Shown here piece by piece: positions 23,659 through 32,745 of a stretch of DNA of 33,580 nucleotides (position 1 is the stretch's first letter; every line of letters starts with the position of its first letter). The translations under genes and the position numbers were made by a program. Under the pieces are notes generated by a model. That model made no database searches. It was not told the DNA's origin and saw only the letters and a list, made by a program, of their open reading frames with translations. Origin of the DNA: Cellulomonas iranensis NBRC 101100 = JCM 18110 (GTDB lineage: Bacteria; Actinomycetota; Actinomycetes; Actinomycetales; Cellulomonadaceae); NCBI RefSeq assembly GCF_001552375.1, contig NZ_BCRB01000038.1:1-33580 (forward strand), written 5' to 3'.

Positions 23659-25479
23659 TCAGTCGCCGTGCCCGGGGCGCGTGTCGACGTACAGCTCGTC
23701 GATCACGGGTGCGAAGTCCTTGAGCACCGCGGCGCGCTTCACCTTGAGCGACGGCGTGAGGTAGCCGTTGGCCTCGGTGAAGTCGGTCGTGAGCACGCGG
23801 ATCTTGCGGATCGACTCGGCGCGCGAGACTGCCTCGTTGGCGCGCTCGACGGCCCGGTCGAGCGCTTCGAGCACCTGCGGGTGCGTCGACGCCGTCGTGA
23901 CGTCCATCGCGGGCAGCCCGTGCATCGACAGCCACCCGGGCAGCATCTCGGCGTCGAGCGTGACGAGCGCGCCGATGAACGGGCGCTGGTCGCCGACCGC
24001 GACGACCTGGCTGACCAGGGGGTGCCCGCGCAGCCGGTCCTCGAGCACCGCGGGGGCGACGTTCTTGCCGCCCGCGGTGACGATGATCTCCTTGCTGCGC
24101 CCCGTGATGCGCAGGTAGCCGTCGTCGTCGAGCGTGCCGAGGTCGCCCGTGCGGAACCAGCCGTCGACCAGCACCTCGGCCGTCTCCTCCGGCATGTGAC
24201 GGTAGCCGCGGAACACGTGCGGGCCCTTGACCCAGATCTGGCCCTCGTCGTCGACGCGCAGCGACGTGCCGGGGAACGGCGGACCGACGGTCCCGACCTT
24301 CGTCAGGCCGGGGCGGTTGACCGACGTCGGCGCGGTGGTCTCGGTGAGGCCGTAGCCCTCGAGGATGCGCACGCCGATGCCGCGGTAGAAGTGCCCCAGC
24401 CGCTCGCCGAGCGGCGCACCGCCCGAGATCGCGAACTCGGCGCGGCCGCCCAGCGCCGCGCGCAGCTTGGCGTGCACGAGCCGGCCCGCGACGCGGTGCT
24501 GCGCGGTGAGCCCCGCCGAGGGGCCCGCGGGCGTGTCGAGCGCGCGCGAGTACTGGATCGCGACCTTGGCCGCCCAGCGGAACAGCTTGAGCTTCGCGCC
24601 GGCCCCGGCCTTCTGCTCGGCCGAGTTGTAGACCTTCTCGAACACGCGCGGCACGGCCAGCACGAACGTCGGCCGGAACGACGCGAGGTCGGGCAGCAGG
24701 TTGCGCGTGTCGGGCGTGTGGCCCAGCACGGCGCCCGACGGCACGCACAGCACCTGGATGAACCGCGCGAACACGTGCGCGAGCGGCATGAACAGCAGCG
24801 TGCGCGAGTGCGGCTGCGCGCAGATCTCCCCGAGGCCCTCGACGCCGTTGCGGGTCAGCTCGACGAAGTTGCCGTGCGTGAGCTCGACGCCCTTGGGGCG
24901 GCCCGTGGTGCCCGAGGTGTAGATGATCGTCGCGAGGTCGGCGCCGCGCGCGTGCGTGCTGCGGCGGTCGATCTCGACGTCAGCGACGTCGGCGCCGCGC
25001 GTCACGAGCGTGCCGATCGCGTCCTCGTCGAGGACGAGCACCTCGGTCAGGCCGGGCAGGTCGTCGCGGACCTGCGCGACGACGGCCGCGTGCGCCGCGG
25101 TCTCGACGACCGCGAGCCGGATGCCGGCGTCGGACGCGATCCACCGCACCTGCTCGGCCGACGACGTCTCGTAGACCGGCACGCCCACGGCGCCCGCAGC
25201 CCACACCGCGAAGTCGACGAGCGTCCACTCGTACCGCGTGCGCGACATGATGCCGACGCGGTCGCCGGGCTCGACGCCCGCGGCGACCAGGCCCTTGGCG
25301 ACCGCACGCACCTCGGCGACGAACGACGCGACCGTGACCTGCTGCCACGCGCCGCCGAGCGCGGTCTGGCGCTCGACGAACACGCCGTCGGGGTCGCGCG
25401 CGAGCCGGTCCGCGAGCATCGTGCAGATCGACGCGTCGGGCATCGGCGTGGCGAGGGTGGGCGAGGTGGACTCGGGCAT
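23659..25479 (-). CDS. Long-chain fatty acid--CoA ligase, FadD15 type
   Basis: This 606-residue ANL enzyme activates fatty acids to acyl-CoA. Motifs: [18 protein letters not shown] (phosphate loop), [13 protein letters not shown] (adenine motif), [21 protein letters not shown] (hinge) and the C-terminal [15 protein letters not shown] with the catalytic Lys. The long insertion between phosphate loop and adenine motif, with [17 protein letters not shown], is characteristic of the FadD15/AMP-binding FACS group. The ATG at 25479 has AGGAG eight bases upstream; the frame extends 48 residues further through DNA that holds a -10-like TAGGGT. lacZ follows after eight bases. Confidence 0.92.
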   Translation of the reverse strand: MPESTSPTLATPMPDASICTMLADRLARDPDGVFVERQTALGGAWQQVTVASFVAEVRAVAKGLVAAGVEPGDRVGIMSRTRYEWTLVDFAVWAAGAVGVPVYETSSAEQVRWIASDAGIRLAVVETAAHAAVVAQVRDDLPGLTEVLVLDEDAIGTLVTRGADVADVEIDRRSTHARGADLATIIYTSGTTGRPKGVELTHGNFVELTRNGVEGLGEICAQPHSRTLLFMPLAHVFARFIQVLCVPSGAVLGHTPDTRNLLPDLASFRPTFVLAVPRVFEKVYNSAEQKAGAGAKLKLFRWAAKVAIQYSRALDTPAGPSAGLTAQHRVAGRLVHAKLRAALGGRAEFAISGGAPLGERLGHFYRGIGVRILEGYGLTETTAPTSVNRPGLTKVGTVGPPFPGTSLRVDDEGQIWVKGPHVFRGYRHMPEETAEVLVDGWFRTGDLGTLDDDGYLRITGRSKEIIVTAGGKNVAPAVLEDRLRGHPLVSQVVAVGDQRPFIGALVTLDAEMLPGWLSMHGLPAMDVTTASTHPQVLEALDRAVERANEAVSRAESIRKIRVLTTDFTEANGYLTPSLKVKRAAVLKDFAPVIDELYVDTRPGHGD

Positions 25480-25511
25480 GCGCGGAACTCCTGGAGGCGG
25501 GGGACGGGACG

Positions 25512-25517
25512 ACCCTA
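25512..25517 (-). promoter_or_regulatory. Possible -10 element of the acyl-CoA ligase gene
   Basis: TAGGGT on the minus strand lies 33 bases before the ATG and repeats the motif seen ahead of tRNA-Pro and clpP1. It lies just after the small hairpin that follows the ABC operon. Confidence 0.4.
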
Positions 25518-25519
25518 GT

Positions 25520-25534
25520 GCCCGCGTCGCGGGC
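25520..25534 (-). terminator. Short stem-loop after the amino-acid ABC operon
   Basis: GCCCGC-GTC-GCGGGC is a perfect six-pair hairpin starting 12 bases after the ATPase stop codon; a modest terminator or RNA 3'-end element. Confidence 0.4.
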
Positions 25535-25546
25535 CCTGAGAGGACC

Positions 25547-26323
25547 TCACGCCCCCGGGTGCTGGTGCGTGGGGTCGAGCACGCGCTGCAGGAACGCGCG
25601 CGTGCGCTCCTCGGTCGGCGCACCGATCACCCGGTCGGCCGGGCCGGACTCGACCACGACGCCGTCGTCCATGAACACGACGCGGTCGCCGACCTCGCGC
25701 GCGAAGGCCATCTCGTGCGTCACGACGATCATCGTCATGCCGGCGTCCGCGAGGTCGCGCATGACGCCGAGCACGTCGCCGACGAGCTCGGGGTCGAGCG
25801 CCGAGGTCGGCTCGTCGAACAGCATGAGCATCGGGTCCATCGACAGCGCGCGGGCGATCGCGACGCGCTGCTGCTGGCCGCCTGAGAGCTGCGCGGGCAT
25901 GGCCTGCGCCCGGTCGGCGAGGCCGACGCGCTCGAGGTTCGCGAGCGCGACGCGCTCGGCCTCGGCACGCGAGCGGCGCAGCACGCCGCGCTGCGCGATC
26001 GTGCAGTTGTCGAGCACCGTGCGGTGCGCGAACAGGTTGAACTGCTGGAACACCATGCCGACGTGCGTGCGCACGCGGTCGATGTCGACGTCGGGGTCGG
26101 TGACCTCGACGCCGAGCAGGTCGATGCGGCCCGACGTCGGCTGCTCCAGCAGGTTGACGCACCGCAGCAGCGTGGACTTGCCCGAGCCGGACGGGCCGAT
26201 GACGCACACGACCTCGCCGGCGGCGACGTCGAGGTCGATGCCGCGCAGCACCTCGCGCTCGCCGAAGGACTTGCGGAGCCCGGTGACGGAGACGACGGTC
26301 GGGGCGGGGGAGGTCGCGCTCAC
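25547..26323 (-). CDS. Polar amino-acid ABC transporter ATP-binding protein
   Basis: This 258-residue ATPase is of the GlnQ/HisP type. Walker [11 protein letters not shown]-loop [15 protein letters not shown], signature LSGGQQQR, Walker [15 protein letters not shown] and switch VVTHEMAFA are all intact; FQQFNLFPH-type and [15 protein letters not shown] sequences are typical of amino-acid importers. The GTG at 26323 overlaps the permease stop by four bases, and the product begins [13 protein letters not shown]. The frame is open to 27223 but that part lies over the permease. It powers uptake with the permease and binding lipoprotein just upstream. Confidence 0.94.
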   Translation of the reverse strand: MSATSPAPTVVSVTGLRKSFGEREVLRGIDLDVAAGEVVCVIGPSGSGKSTLLRCVNLLEQPTSGRIDLLGVEVTDPDVDIDRVRTHVGMVFQQFNLFAHRTVLDNCTIAQRGVLRRSRAEAERVALANLERVGLADRAQAMPAQLSGGQQQRVAIARALSMDPMLMLFDEPTSALDPELVGDVLGVMRDLADAGMTMIVVTHEMAFAREVGDRVVFMDDGVVVESGPADRVIGAPTEERTRAFLQRVLDPTHQHPGA

Positions 26324-27159
26324 TTGCCGCGTCCCTTCGTCGAGGTCCGGCGCTCGAGCCAGCGCGTGAGCTGGCCGAGCGGCAGGGTGATGAGCAGGTA
26401 GCAGGCGCCGGCGACGAACAGCGCGGTGAGGCCGCCCTGCGCGGAGTTCAGCGCGTCGCGGCCGATCTTGGTGAGGTCGTACTCGGTGACGAGCATGCCG
26501 AGCAGGAAGACGAGCGACGTGTCCTTGGTGAGCAGGATGATCTCGTTGGTCATCGGCGGCAGCACGATGCGGAACGCCTGCGGCACCACGACCTGCGCGA
26601 GCGTGCGGCCGTGCGACATGCCGAGCGAGCGTGCCGCCTCGACCTGGCCCTTCGGCACGGCCTCGATGCCGGCGCGCAGCGTCTCGGCGATGTACGCGGC
26701 CGAGACGACGCCCAGCGCGATGGACGCCTTCGCGAGCATCGAGGGGATGTTGACGCCGAACGCGATCGGCACCGCGAAGCCGACCGACAGCACGACGAGC
26801 AGCGCGGGGATGCCGCGGAAGAACTCGATGTACGCGGTCGCGATCCAGCGGTAGGGCGCGACCGACGACAGCTTCATGAGCGCGAGCACCGCGCCGAGCG
26901 GCAGGCCGACCGCGAACGCGCCGAGCGTGTAACGCACCGTGTTCCACAGCCCGCGCGGCATGCGCGACGCGAGGTCGGCCGCCACGGTCGGGTCGAAGAG
27001 CTGCTCGCCGACCTTCGACCAGTCGGTGAGGAACGCGACCGCGAGCAGCGCCGCGGCGAGCACGACGTACTGGACGGCGCGCGTGAGGCGCGCGCGCGTG
27101 CGCGGGCTCGTGCGGCGACGGCCGGGCGGCATCTGCAGGGTCTGCGGTGCGGTGGTCAT
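26320..27159 (-). CDS. Polar amino-acid ABC transporter permease
   Basis: This 279-residue permease has a basic cytosolic N-terminus ([14 protein letters not shown]), a first membrane helix at about 28-47 and the HisM/GlnP core: [35 protein letters not shown] and the ATPase-contact EAA loop [22 protein letters not shown]. Such permeases usually work as homodimers when only one is encoded, as here. The ATG at 27159 has GGAG. The neighbouring binding protein and ATPase complete the importer. Substrate is probably a polar amino acid such as Glu, Gln or Asp, but cannot be fixed. Confidence 0.93.
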   Translation of the reverse strand: MTTAPQTLQMPPGRRRTSPRTRARLTRAVQYVVLAAALLAVAFLTDWSKVGEQLFDPTVAADLASRMPRGLWNTVRYTLGAFAVGLPLGAVLALMKLSSVAPYRWIATAYIEFFRGIPALLVVLSVGFAVPIAFGVNIPSMLAKASIALGVVSAAYIAETLRAGIEAVPKGQVEAARSLGMSHGRTLAQVVVPQAFRIVLPPMTNEIILLTKDTSLVFLLGMLVTEYDLTKIGRDALNSAQGGLTALFVAGACYLLITLPLGQLTRWLERRTSTKGRGK

Positions 27160-27229
27160 GCGGGCTCCGGTGGGGGCGCGGGGCGGGACGGGGGTGCGGG
27201 GTCGGCCGGGGCCGACCCCGCACCGGACG

Positions 27230-28030
27230 TCACTTGCTGACGGGTGCCGTGCCGACGCGCTCGGTGTAGATCGCGTCGTACGTGCCGTCCTCGTGGATGC
27301 GGTCGAGCGTCGCGTTCACGGCGTCGAGCAGCGCGGTGTTGCCCTTCTTGACGCCCAGGCCGTACTGCTCGCCGGTCGGGAACGTGTTCGCGACCTCGTA
27401 GCCCTCGGACGTGTAGGCACCGAGCACGGCGATGTCGTTGACGACCGCGTCGACCTGGCCGGTCTCGAGCGCCTGGATCTGCAGGCCGAGGTCCTCGAAC
27501 TGCACGGTGGTCAGGTCGTTCTCCTGCGCCCACTTCTCACCGGTCGTGGCCATCTGCACGGCGACCTTCTTGCCGGCGAGGTCCGCGACGTCCCGGAGGT
27601 CCGACCCGGCCGGCACGAGCAGGCCCTGGTCGGCGTCGAAGTACGGCTCGGAGAAGTCGAACTTCTCCTTGCGGTCGTCGGTGATGGTGATGCCCGAGGC
27701 GACGACGTCGCACGCGCCGGTGTTGAGCGCGGCGCCGGACTGGATCGTGTCGAACGGCGTCGCGACGACCTGCACGTCGACGCCGAGGTCCTTCGCGACC
27801 TCGCGGTTGAGGTCGATGTCGAGGCCGACGATCTCGCCGCTGGCGTCCTCGAACTCGAAGGGCTCGAACGGCGGGTTCGAGCAGACCGTGAGCACGCCGT
27901 CCTTGACGAGCGCGATCTCGGAGCCGCCGGACGCCTCGCCCGACGGGTTCGAGCCGGTGTCGGACGCGCAGGCGGACAGGGCGAGCAGGGCGGCCGCGGC
28001 GAGCGCGCCGACGGGGAGGGTGTGACGCAT
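27230..28030 (-). CDS. Polar amino-acid ABC transporter substrate-binding lipoprotein
   Basis: This 266-residue protein has a lipoprotein signal peptide (MRHTLPVGALAAAALLALS) with lipobox LSAC. The mature domain is an SBP_bac_3 fold: VKDGVLTVCSNPPFEPFEF, GLDIDLNREVAKDLGV, FDTIQSGAALNTGACDVVASG, ITITDDRKEKFDFSEPYF and VNDIAVLGAY. It captures an amino acid outside the membrane. The ATG at 28030 has GGAAGGA upstream; an earlier start at 28075 would place 15 polar residues before the signal peptide and read through the promoter, so it is rejected. First gene of the three-gene operon. Confidence 0.93.
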   Translation of the reverse strand: MRHTLPVGALAAAALLALSACASDTGSNPSGEASGGSEIALVKDGVLTVCSNPPFEPFEFEDASGEIVGLDIDLNREVAKDLGVDVQVVATPFDTIQSGAALNTGACDVVASGITITDDRKEKFDFSEPYFDADQGLLVPAGSDLRDVADLAGKKVAVQMATTGEKWAQENDLTTVQFEDLGLQIQALETGQVDAVVNDIAVLGAYTSEGYEVANTFPTGEQYGLGVKKGNTALLDAVNATLDRIHEDGTYDAIYTERVGTAPVSK

Positions 28031-28063
28031 GGTGGTCCTTCCTGGCGGGGCAGAGCGCGCATA

Positions 28064-28069
28064 ACTATA
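28064..28069 (-). promoter_or_regulatory. -10 element of the amino-acid ABC operon
   Basis: TATAGT on the minus strand is a near-consensus -10 box in a locally AT-rich stretch (28060-28095), 33 bases before the lipoprotein ATG. No matching -35 is seen, so an activator or alternative sigma factor may be involved. Confidence 0.5.
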
Positions 28070-28121
28070 CGGCACTCATCATCCCTATTCGCGCCGGGGT
28101 TGCCAGGGACCTCCGTCCCGC

Positions 28122-28150
28122 CGGGTGCGCACCGCCTCGGTGCGCACCCG
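28122..28150 (-). terminator. Terminator after valS
   Basis: CGGGTGCGCACCG-CCT-CGGTGCGCACCCG is a perfect 13-pair hairpin with a three-base loop, starting about ten bases after the valS stop. No T tract. Confidence 0.8.
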
Positions 28151-28160
28151 ACGGCGACGG

Positions 28161-30821
28161 TCAGCGCGCGACGGCCTCGCCCAGGCGCGCGTCCCGTGCG
28201 ACGACGGTCTCGCCCTCGCCGGTCACGATCTCGAGCGTCCCGGTCGCGCGGCCCGCGTTGCGGACGTCGTCGATCGCGGCCTCGACACCCGCGCGCAGCG
28301 CGGCCGGCACGTCGAGCACCGCGTGCTCCACGGGCGTGCGCATCGAGACCTTGGCCTCGGACTTCACCTTGCGCAGCGCCGCCAGCGCGGCACCCGCGCC
28401 GGCCACCAGACCCGGGTCCGTGCCGCCCGCGGCGGCACGCAGCGCGTCGCTCGTCGGCCACGGCGCGCGGTGCACCGTGCCCTCGCGCCACCACGACCAG
28501 ACCTCCTCGGTCGCGAACGGCAGCACCGGCGCGAACAGCCGCAGCAGCGTGTCGAGCGCGAGGCCCAGCGCGGCCCGCGCCGAAGCCGTGGCCTCCGTCA
28601 CGTCCGCCGCCGCGGCGCCCGCGCCGTACGCGCGGTCCTTGACGAGCTCGAGGTAGTCGTCGCAGAACGTCCAGAAGAACGTCTCCGACAGCTCGAGCGC
28701 ACGCGTGTGGTCGTACGCCTCGAGCGCCGCGGTCGCCTGGTCCACGACGTCCGCGAGGCCCGCGAGCATCGCGCGGTCCAACGGCTGCGTCACGAGCGAC
28801 GGGTCGAGCGACACCGGCTCGTCGGCCGGCCCGAACGACAGCACGAACTTGCTCGCGTTGAGGATCTTGATGGCCAGGCGGCGGCCGATCTTCATCTGCC
28901 CGACCTCGAACGCCGCGTCGGTGCCGAGACGCGCGCTCGCCGCCCAGTAGCGCACCGCGTCCGAGCCGTGCTCCTCGAGCAGACCCATGGGCGTCACGAC
29001 GTTGCCCTTGGACTTGCTCATCTTCTTGCGGTCCGGGTCGAGGATCCAGCCGCTGATCGCGGCGTGCGACCACGGCAGCGACCCGTTCTCGAGGTGCGCG
29101 CGCACGACCGTCGAGAACAGCCACGTGCGGATGATGTCCTGGCCCTGCGGGCGCAGGTCCATCGGGAACGTGCGGGCGAACAGGTCGGGGTCGTCGAGCC
29201 AGCCGCACACGATCTGCGGCGTCAGCGACGACGTCGCCCACGTGTCCATGACGTCGGGGTCGGCGACGAACCCGCCGGCCTGCCCGCGCTGCGCCTCGGT
29301 GTAGCCCGGGGGCACGTCGCTCGTCGGGTCGACCGGCAGCGCGGCCTCGTCGGGCACGATCGGGGCGTCGTAGCGCGGCTCGCCCTGCTCGTCGAGCGGG
29401 TACCAGACCGGGAACGGCACGCCGAAGAACCGCTGCCGCGACACGAGCCAGTCGCCGTTGAGGCCGCCGACCCAGTTGTCGTAGCGCACGCGCATGAAGT
29501 CCGGGTGGAACGCGAGCTCGCCGCCGCGCGCGAGCAGCGCGTCGCGCAGCTCCTCGTCGCGGCCGCCGTTGCGCAGGTACCACTGCCGGCTCGTGACGAT
29601 CTCGAGGGGCTTGTCGCCCTTCTCGTAGAAGTTCGCCTTGCGCTGCGTCGCGACCGGCTCGCCCAGCAGGTCGCCGGACTCGCGCAGCCCGGCGACGACC
29701 GCCTCACGCGCGCTGAACGTCGTCTTGCCCGCGAGCTCGCCGTACGTCGCGCGGCCGGCCTCCGACGTGATCCAGTCCGGGGTCTCGCGCAGCACGCGAC
29801 CGTCGCGGCCCACCACCGAGCGCGTCGGCAGGCGCAGCTCGCGCCACCACTGCACGTCGGTGAGGTCGCCGAACGTGCAGCACATCGCGATGCCCGCGCC
29901 CTTGTCGGGCTCGGCCGCGGGGTGCGCCAGCACGGGCACCTCGACGCCGAACAGCGGCGACGTCACGGTCGTGCCGAACAGGTGCCGGTAGCGCTCGTCG
30001 TCGGGGTGCGCGATGAGCGCGACGCACGCGGGCAGCAGCTCGGGGCGCGTCGTCTCGATGACGACGGCCTCGCCGTCGGGGCGGTGGAACGCGACCTTGT
30101 GGAACGCGCCGGGGTAGTCGCGCGCCTCGAGCTCGGCCTGCGCGACCGCCGTCTGGAACGTCACGTCCCACAGGCCCGGCGCCTCGGCCTGGTACGCCTC
30201 GCCGCGCTCGAGGTTGCGCAGGAACGCGCGCTGCGAGACCGCGCGGGCCGTCGCACCGATGGTCTGGTAAGTCATCGACCAGTCGACCGACAGGCCGAGC
30301 CGGCGCCACAGCGCCTCGAACTGCAGCTCGTCCTGCGCCGACAGCCGCTCGCACAGCTCGATGAAGTTGCGTCGCGACACCGGGACCTGGTCGCCGGGCT
30401 TGACGGCCTTGCCGTCGGTGCCCTCGTGCGGCGGCTCGAAGCCCTCGACGTACGGCAGCGACGGGTCGCAGCGCACGCCGTAGTAGTTCTGCACGCGGCG
30501 CTCGGTGGGCAGGCCGTTGTCGTCCCAGCCCATCGGGTAGAACACCTCGCGGCCGCGCATGCGCCAGAACCGCGCCACGACGTCGGTGTGCGTGTAGGAG
30601 AACACGTGGCCGACGTGCAGCGAGCCGGACACCGTGGGCGGCGGCGTGTCGATCGAGTACACCTGCTCGCGCGTCGCCGTGCGGTCGAACGCGTACGTGC
30701 CGGCCTCGCTCCAGGCGCCCGACCAGCGGTCCTCGAGACCGTCGACCGTGACCTTGTCCGGTACCTGGCGGGCGTCGCGTGCGGCCGTCGGGACGTCGGG
30801 ACGGGAGGTCAGGTCGCTCAT
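28161..30821 (-). CDS. valS: Valine--tRNA ligase
   Basis: This 886-residue class I synthetase charges tRNA-Val. The HIGH motif is HVGH (69-72) in GSLHVGHVFSYTHTD, and KMSKS is at 600-604. PMGWDDNGLPTERRVQ and the editing domain (ETTRPELLPACVALIAHPDDERY) are present, so mis-charged Thr can be cleared. RPQGQDIIRTWLF precedes KMSKS as in ValS. The C-terminal part (from about 790) is shorter than in E. coli and lacks an obvious coiled-coil arm. The ATG at 30821 has GGAGG ten bases upstream; an ATG ten bases earlier is out of frame. I see no T-box or valine-rich leader in the 99 bp upstream. Confidence 0.96.
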   Translation of the reverse strand: MSDLTSRPDVPTAARDARQVPDKVTVDGLEDRWSGAWSEAGTYAFDRTATREQVYSIDTPPPTVSGSLHVGHVFSYTHTDVVARFWRMRGREVFYPMGWDDNGLPTERRVQNYYGVRCDPSLPYVEGFEPPHEGTDGKAVKPGDQVPVSRRNFIELCERLSAQDELQFEALWRRLGLSVDWSMTYQTIGATARAVSQRAFLRNLERGEAYQAEAPGLWDVTFQTAVAQAELEARDYPGAFHKVAFHRPDGEAVVIETTRPELLPACVALIAHPDDERYRHLFGTTVTSPLFGVEVPVLAHPAAEPDKGAGIAMCCTFGDLTDVQWWRELRLPTRSVVGRDGRVLRETPDWITSEAGRATYGELAGKTTFSAREAVVAGLRESGDLLGEPVATQRKANFYEKGDKPLEIVTSRQWYLRNGGRDEELRDALLARGGELAFHPDFMRVRYDNWVGGLNGDWLVSRQRFFGVPFPVWYPLDEQGEPRYDAPIVPDEAALPVDPTSDVPPGYTEAQRGQAGGFVADPDVMDTWATSSLTPQIVCGWLDDPDLFARTFPMDLRPQGQDIIRTWLFSTVVRAHLENGSLPWSHAAISGWILDPDRKKMSKSKGNVVTPMGLLEEHGSDAVRYWAASARLGTDAAFEVGQMKIGRRLAIKILNASKFVLSFGPADEPVSLDPSLVTQPLDRAMLAGLADVVDQATAALEAYDHTRALELSETFFWTFCDDYLELVKDRAYGAGAAAADVTEATASARAALGLALDTLLRLFAPVLPFATEEVWSWWREGTVHRAPWPTSDALRAAAGGTDPGLVAGAGAALAALRKVKSEAKVSMRTPVEHAVLDVPAALRAGVEAAIDDVRNAGRATGTLEIVTGEGETVVARDARLGEAVAR

Positions 30822-30920
30822 GGGCACACATCCTCCCAGATCGTCACCCGCCGTCGCGCACGCGCCCGGCCGGGCGCCGACGCCACGCGGGGCGGGCCGC
30901 GGCGTGATGGGGTGGGCGCC

Positions 30921-31532
30921 GTGCGCGTGCGACCCCTCAGCCCCGACGCGGTGGTCCGGCACGTCCTCGACGCGGTCGTCGCGGTGCCGGGGCGACGGCG
31001 CGTGCTCGTCGACGGCGCCGCGCCCCTGCGACCCGCCGGCCTCGCCGACGCGCTCGTCGACCCCCTGCGCGCGGCCGGGCGTGCCGTCGTGCGCGTGCAC
31101 GCCGACGACTTCCTGCGGCCCGCGTCGCTGCGGTACGAGCACGGCCGCCGCGACCCCGACGCGTACCTCGAGGACCGGCTCGACGCCGGTGCGCTCGCGC
31201 GCGAGGTGCTCGACCCGTTCGCCGTCGACGGCACGTGGCTGCCGTCGCTGTGGGACGCCGCGCGGGACCGCGCGACGCGCGCCGACCGGCAGCACGCGCC
31301 CGCCGGCGCCGTGCTGCTCGTCGACGGCGAGCTGCTGCTGGGCCGGTGGCTCGACGCCGACCTCGCCGTGCACCTCACGGCCCGGCCCGCGACGCTCGCG
31401 CGCCGCCTCGGCGACGACGCGTGGCAGCTGCCCGCGTTCGCGCGCTACGAGCAGGAGGCCACGCCGCAGGACGTCGCCGACGTCGTCGTGCGCGTCGACG
31501 ACCCGCGGCGGCCCGCGCTCGTCGAGCGGTGA
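30921..31532 (+). CDS. Uridine-kinase-like P-loop protein with degenerate Walker A
   Basis: This 203-residue protein resembles actinobacterial proteins annotated as uridine kinases. It starts VRVRPLSPDAVVRHVLDAV. Where a P-loop would be expected, it reads VLVDGAAPLRPAGLADALV, with no Gly-Lys-Ser/Thr, so classical ATP binding is doubtful. VRVHADDFLRPASLRYEHGRRDPDAY matches the uridine kinase substrate region (DDFY-type), and PAGAVLLVDGELLLGRWLDADLAVHL matches its second-half beta strand. The start is uncertain: GTG at 30921 is chosen by similarity, and an in-frame GTG at 30912 is possible; neither has a strong ribosome site. It is divergent from valS. Confidence 0.7.
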   Translation: MRVRPLSPDAVVRHVLDAVVAVPGRRRVLVDGAAPLRPAGLADALVDPLRAAGRAVVRVHADDFLRPASLRYEHGRRDPDAYLEDRLDAGALAREVLDPFAVDGTWLPSLWDAARDRATRADRQHAPAGAVLLVDGELLLGRWLDADLAVHLTARPATLARRLGDDAWQLPAFARYEQEATPQDVADVVVRVDDPRRPALVER

Positions 31533-31589
31533 CGGCGCGGCCCGCCGGAGCGCCCGTCCGGGCCGGGTGGACGGCGCCTGCCCGGACCG

Positions 31590-31615
31590 CGCAGGACCGG
31601 CTCGCGCAGGACCGG
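31590..31615. repeat. Short direct repeat CGCAGGACCGG
   Basis: Two 11-bp copies at 31590-31600 and 31605-31615 have a 15-base period and are flanked by further GGACCG copies. They lie in the gap ahead of the Fgd-like gene. Possibly a protein site or simple drift in GC-rich DNA. Confidence 0.3.
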
Positions 31616-31667
31616 ACCGCGCGCGCCGACGATCGGCCGCCCGACCTGCCGTCCGCGCGCACCGGAC

Positions 31668-31673
31668 TAGGCT
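31668..31673 (+). promoter_or_regulatory. Possible -10 element of the fgd-like/cofE operon
   Basis: TAGGCT lies 70 bases upstream of the GTG at 31744 and fits the recurrent TAGnnT form. No good -35 is seen. Confidence 0.3.
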
Positions 31674-31743
31674 CGACGGGGCGACCGCGGGCGACCCCGC
31701 ACGCGCGGTCAGCACGGCGACGAACGGCATGGAGGCGCACGAC

Positions 31744-32745
31744 GTGGCAGGTCTGACGGTCGGGTACGCGGCGATGCTCGAGCAGTTCCACCCCCGCGAG
31801 GCGGTCGAGCTCTCGGCGTACGCCGAGCAGCACGGGTTCTCGGGCGTCATGGCCGCGGACCACTTCGCGCCGTGGGTGCCCGCGCAGGGTCAGTCGTCGT
31901 TCGTGTGGAACGTGCTGACGGCCGTGGGGGAGCGCACCACCGGGGACATGGGCCCCGGTGTCACCGCGCCCACGTTCCGGTGGCACCCCGCTATGGTCGC
32001 GCAGGCGTCCGCGACGCTCGCCGCGATGTACCCGGGGCGGCACTGGCTGGGCCTTGGCTCGGGCGAGGCGCTCAACGAGCACGTCGTGGCCGGGTACTGG
32101 CCCGAGGCCCCCGAGCGCATCAACCGCATGTTCGAGGCCATCGACATCATCAAGAAGCTGTTCTCGGCGTCGCTCGCGGGCAAGGACGTCAAGCACGCCG
32201 GGACGTTCTACAAGCTCGAGTCGACGCGCCTGTGGACCATGCCCGAGGTCGCGCCCGAGATCCTCGTCGCGACCGCCGGGCCCGTGACCGCCAAGCGCAC
32301 GGGCCGCCACGCCGACGGCATCATCACGGTCGGCGCACCGCTCGAGAAGATCACCGGCCTGTTCGGCAAGTTCGCCGAGGGCGCGCGCGAGGCGGGCAAG
32401 GACCCCGACGCCATGCCCAAGGTGCTGCAGCTGCACCTGTCGTGGGCGCCGACCGACGAGGAGGCGCTCGCGAACGCGATGCACGAGTGGCCCAACGGCG
32501 GCATGAAGTTCCCCAAGGCCGACATCCGCTCGCCGTTCGACTTCGAGCAGATGGCCAAGCTCGTGCGCCCCGAGGACTTCGAGGGCCGCATGGTCATCTC
32601 GTCCGACCCCGACGTGCACCGCGCCGAGATCCAGAAGTACGTCGACCTCGGGTTCGACCGCATCTACCTGCACAACGTGGGCCGCAACCAGCGCGAGTGG
32701 ATCGAGGTCTTCGGTCGCGACGTGCTGCCGAAGCTGAGCCGGTGA
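31744..32745 (+). CDS. F420-dependent oxidoreductase, glucose-6-phosphate dehydrogenase (Fgd) family
   Basis: This 333-residue luciferase-like TIM-barrel enzyme belongs to the Fgd/TIGR03557 group of F420-dependent oxidoreductases. It begins [31 protein letters not shown]; other matches to Fgd are [47 protein letters not shown] and [20 protein letters not shown]. True Fgd oxidises glucose-6-phosphate while reducing F420; whether this protein uses that sugar cannot be told because the group also contains other substrates. The GTG at 31744 is preferred for GGAGG eight bases upstream; an ATG at 31729 has none. It overlaps cofE by four bases, linking F420 reduction with F420 maturation. Confidence 0.85.
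   Translation: MAGLTVGYAAMLEQFHPREAVELSAYAEQHGFSGVMAADHFAPWVPAQGQSSFVWNVLTAVGERTTGDMGPGVTAPTFRWHPAMVAQASATLAAMYPGRHWLGLGSGEALNEHVVAGYWPEAPERINRMFEAIDIIKKLFSASLAGKDVKHAGTFYKLESTRLWTMPEVAPEILVATAGPVTAKRTGRHADGIITVGAPLEKITGLFGKFAEGAREAGKDPDAMPKVLQLHLSWAPTDEEALANAMHEWPNGGMKFPKADIRSPFDFEQMAKLVRPEDFEGRMVISSDPDVHRAEIQKYVDLGFDRIYLHNVGRNQREWIEVFGRDVLPKLSR

Noticed and set aside
20663..23764. 1033-codon plus-strand open frame
   Set aside because: Exact antisense shadow of lacZ; the minus-strand protein has all GH2 catalytic motifs.
30822..30920. T-box or valine-rich leader before valS
   Set aside because: No T-box core (AGGGTGGNACCGCG-like) and no Val-rich short ORF could be found in the 99-bp gap.
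28125..31532. 1135-codon plus-strand open frame
   Set aside because: Its first 930 or so codons are antisense to valS; only the last 203 codons, from 30921, are a plausible gene and are annotated as such.
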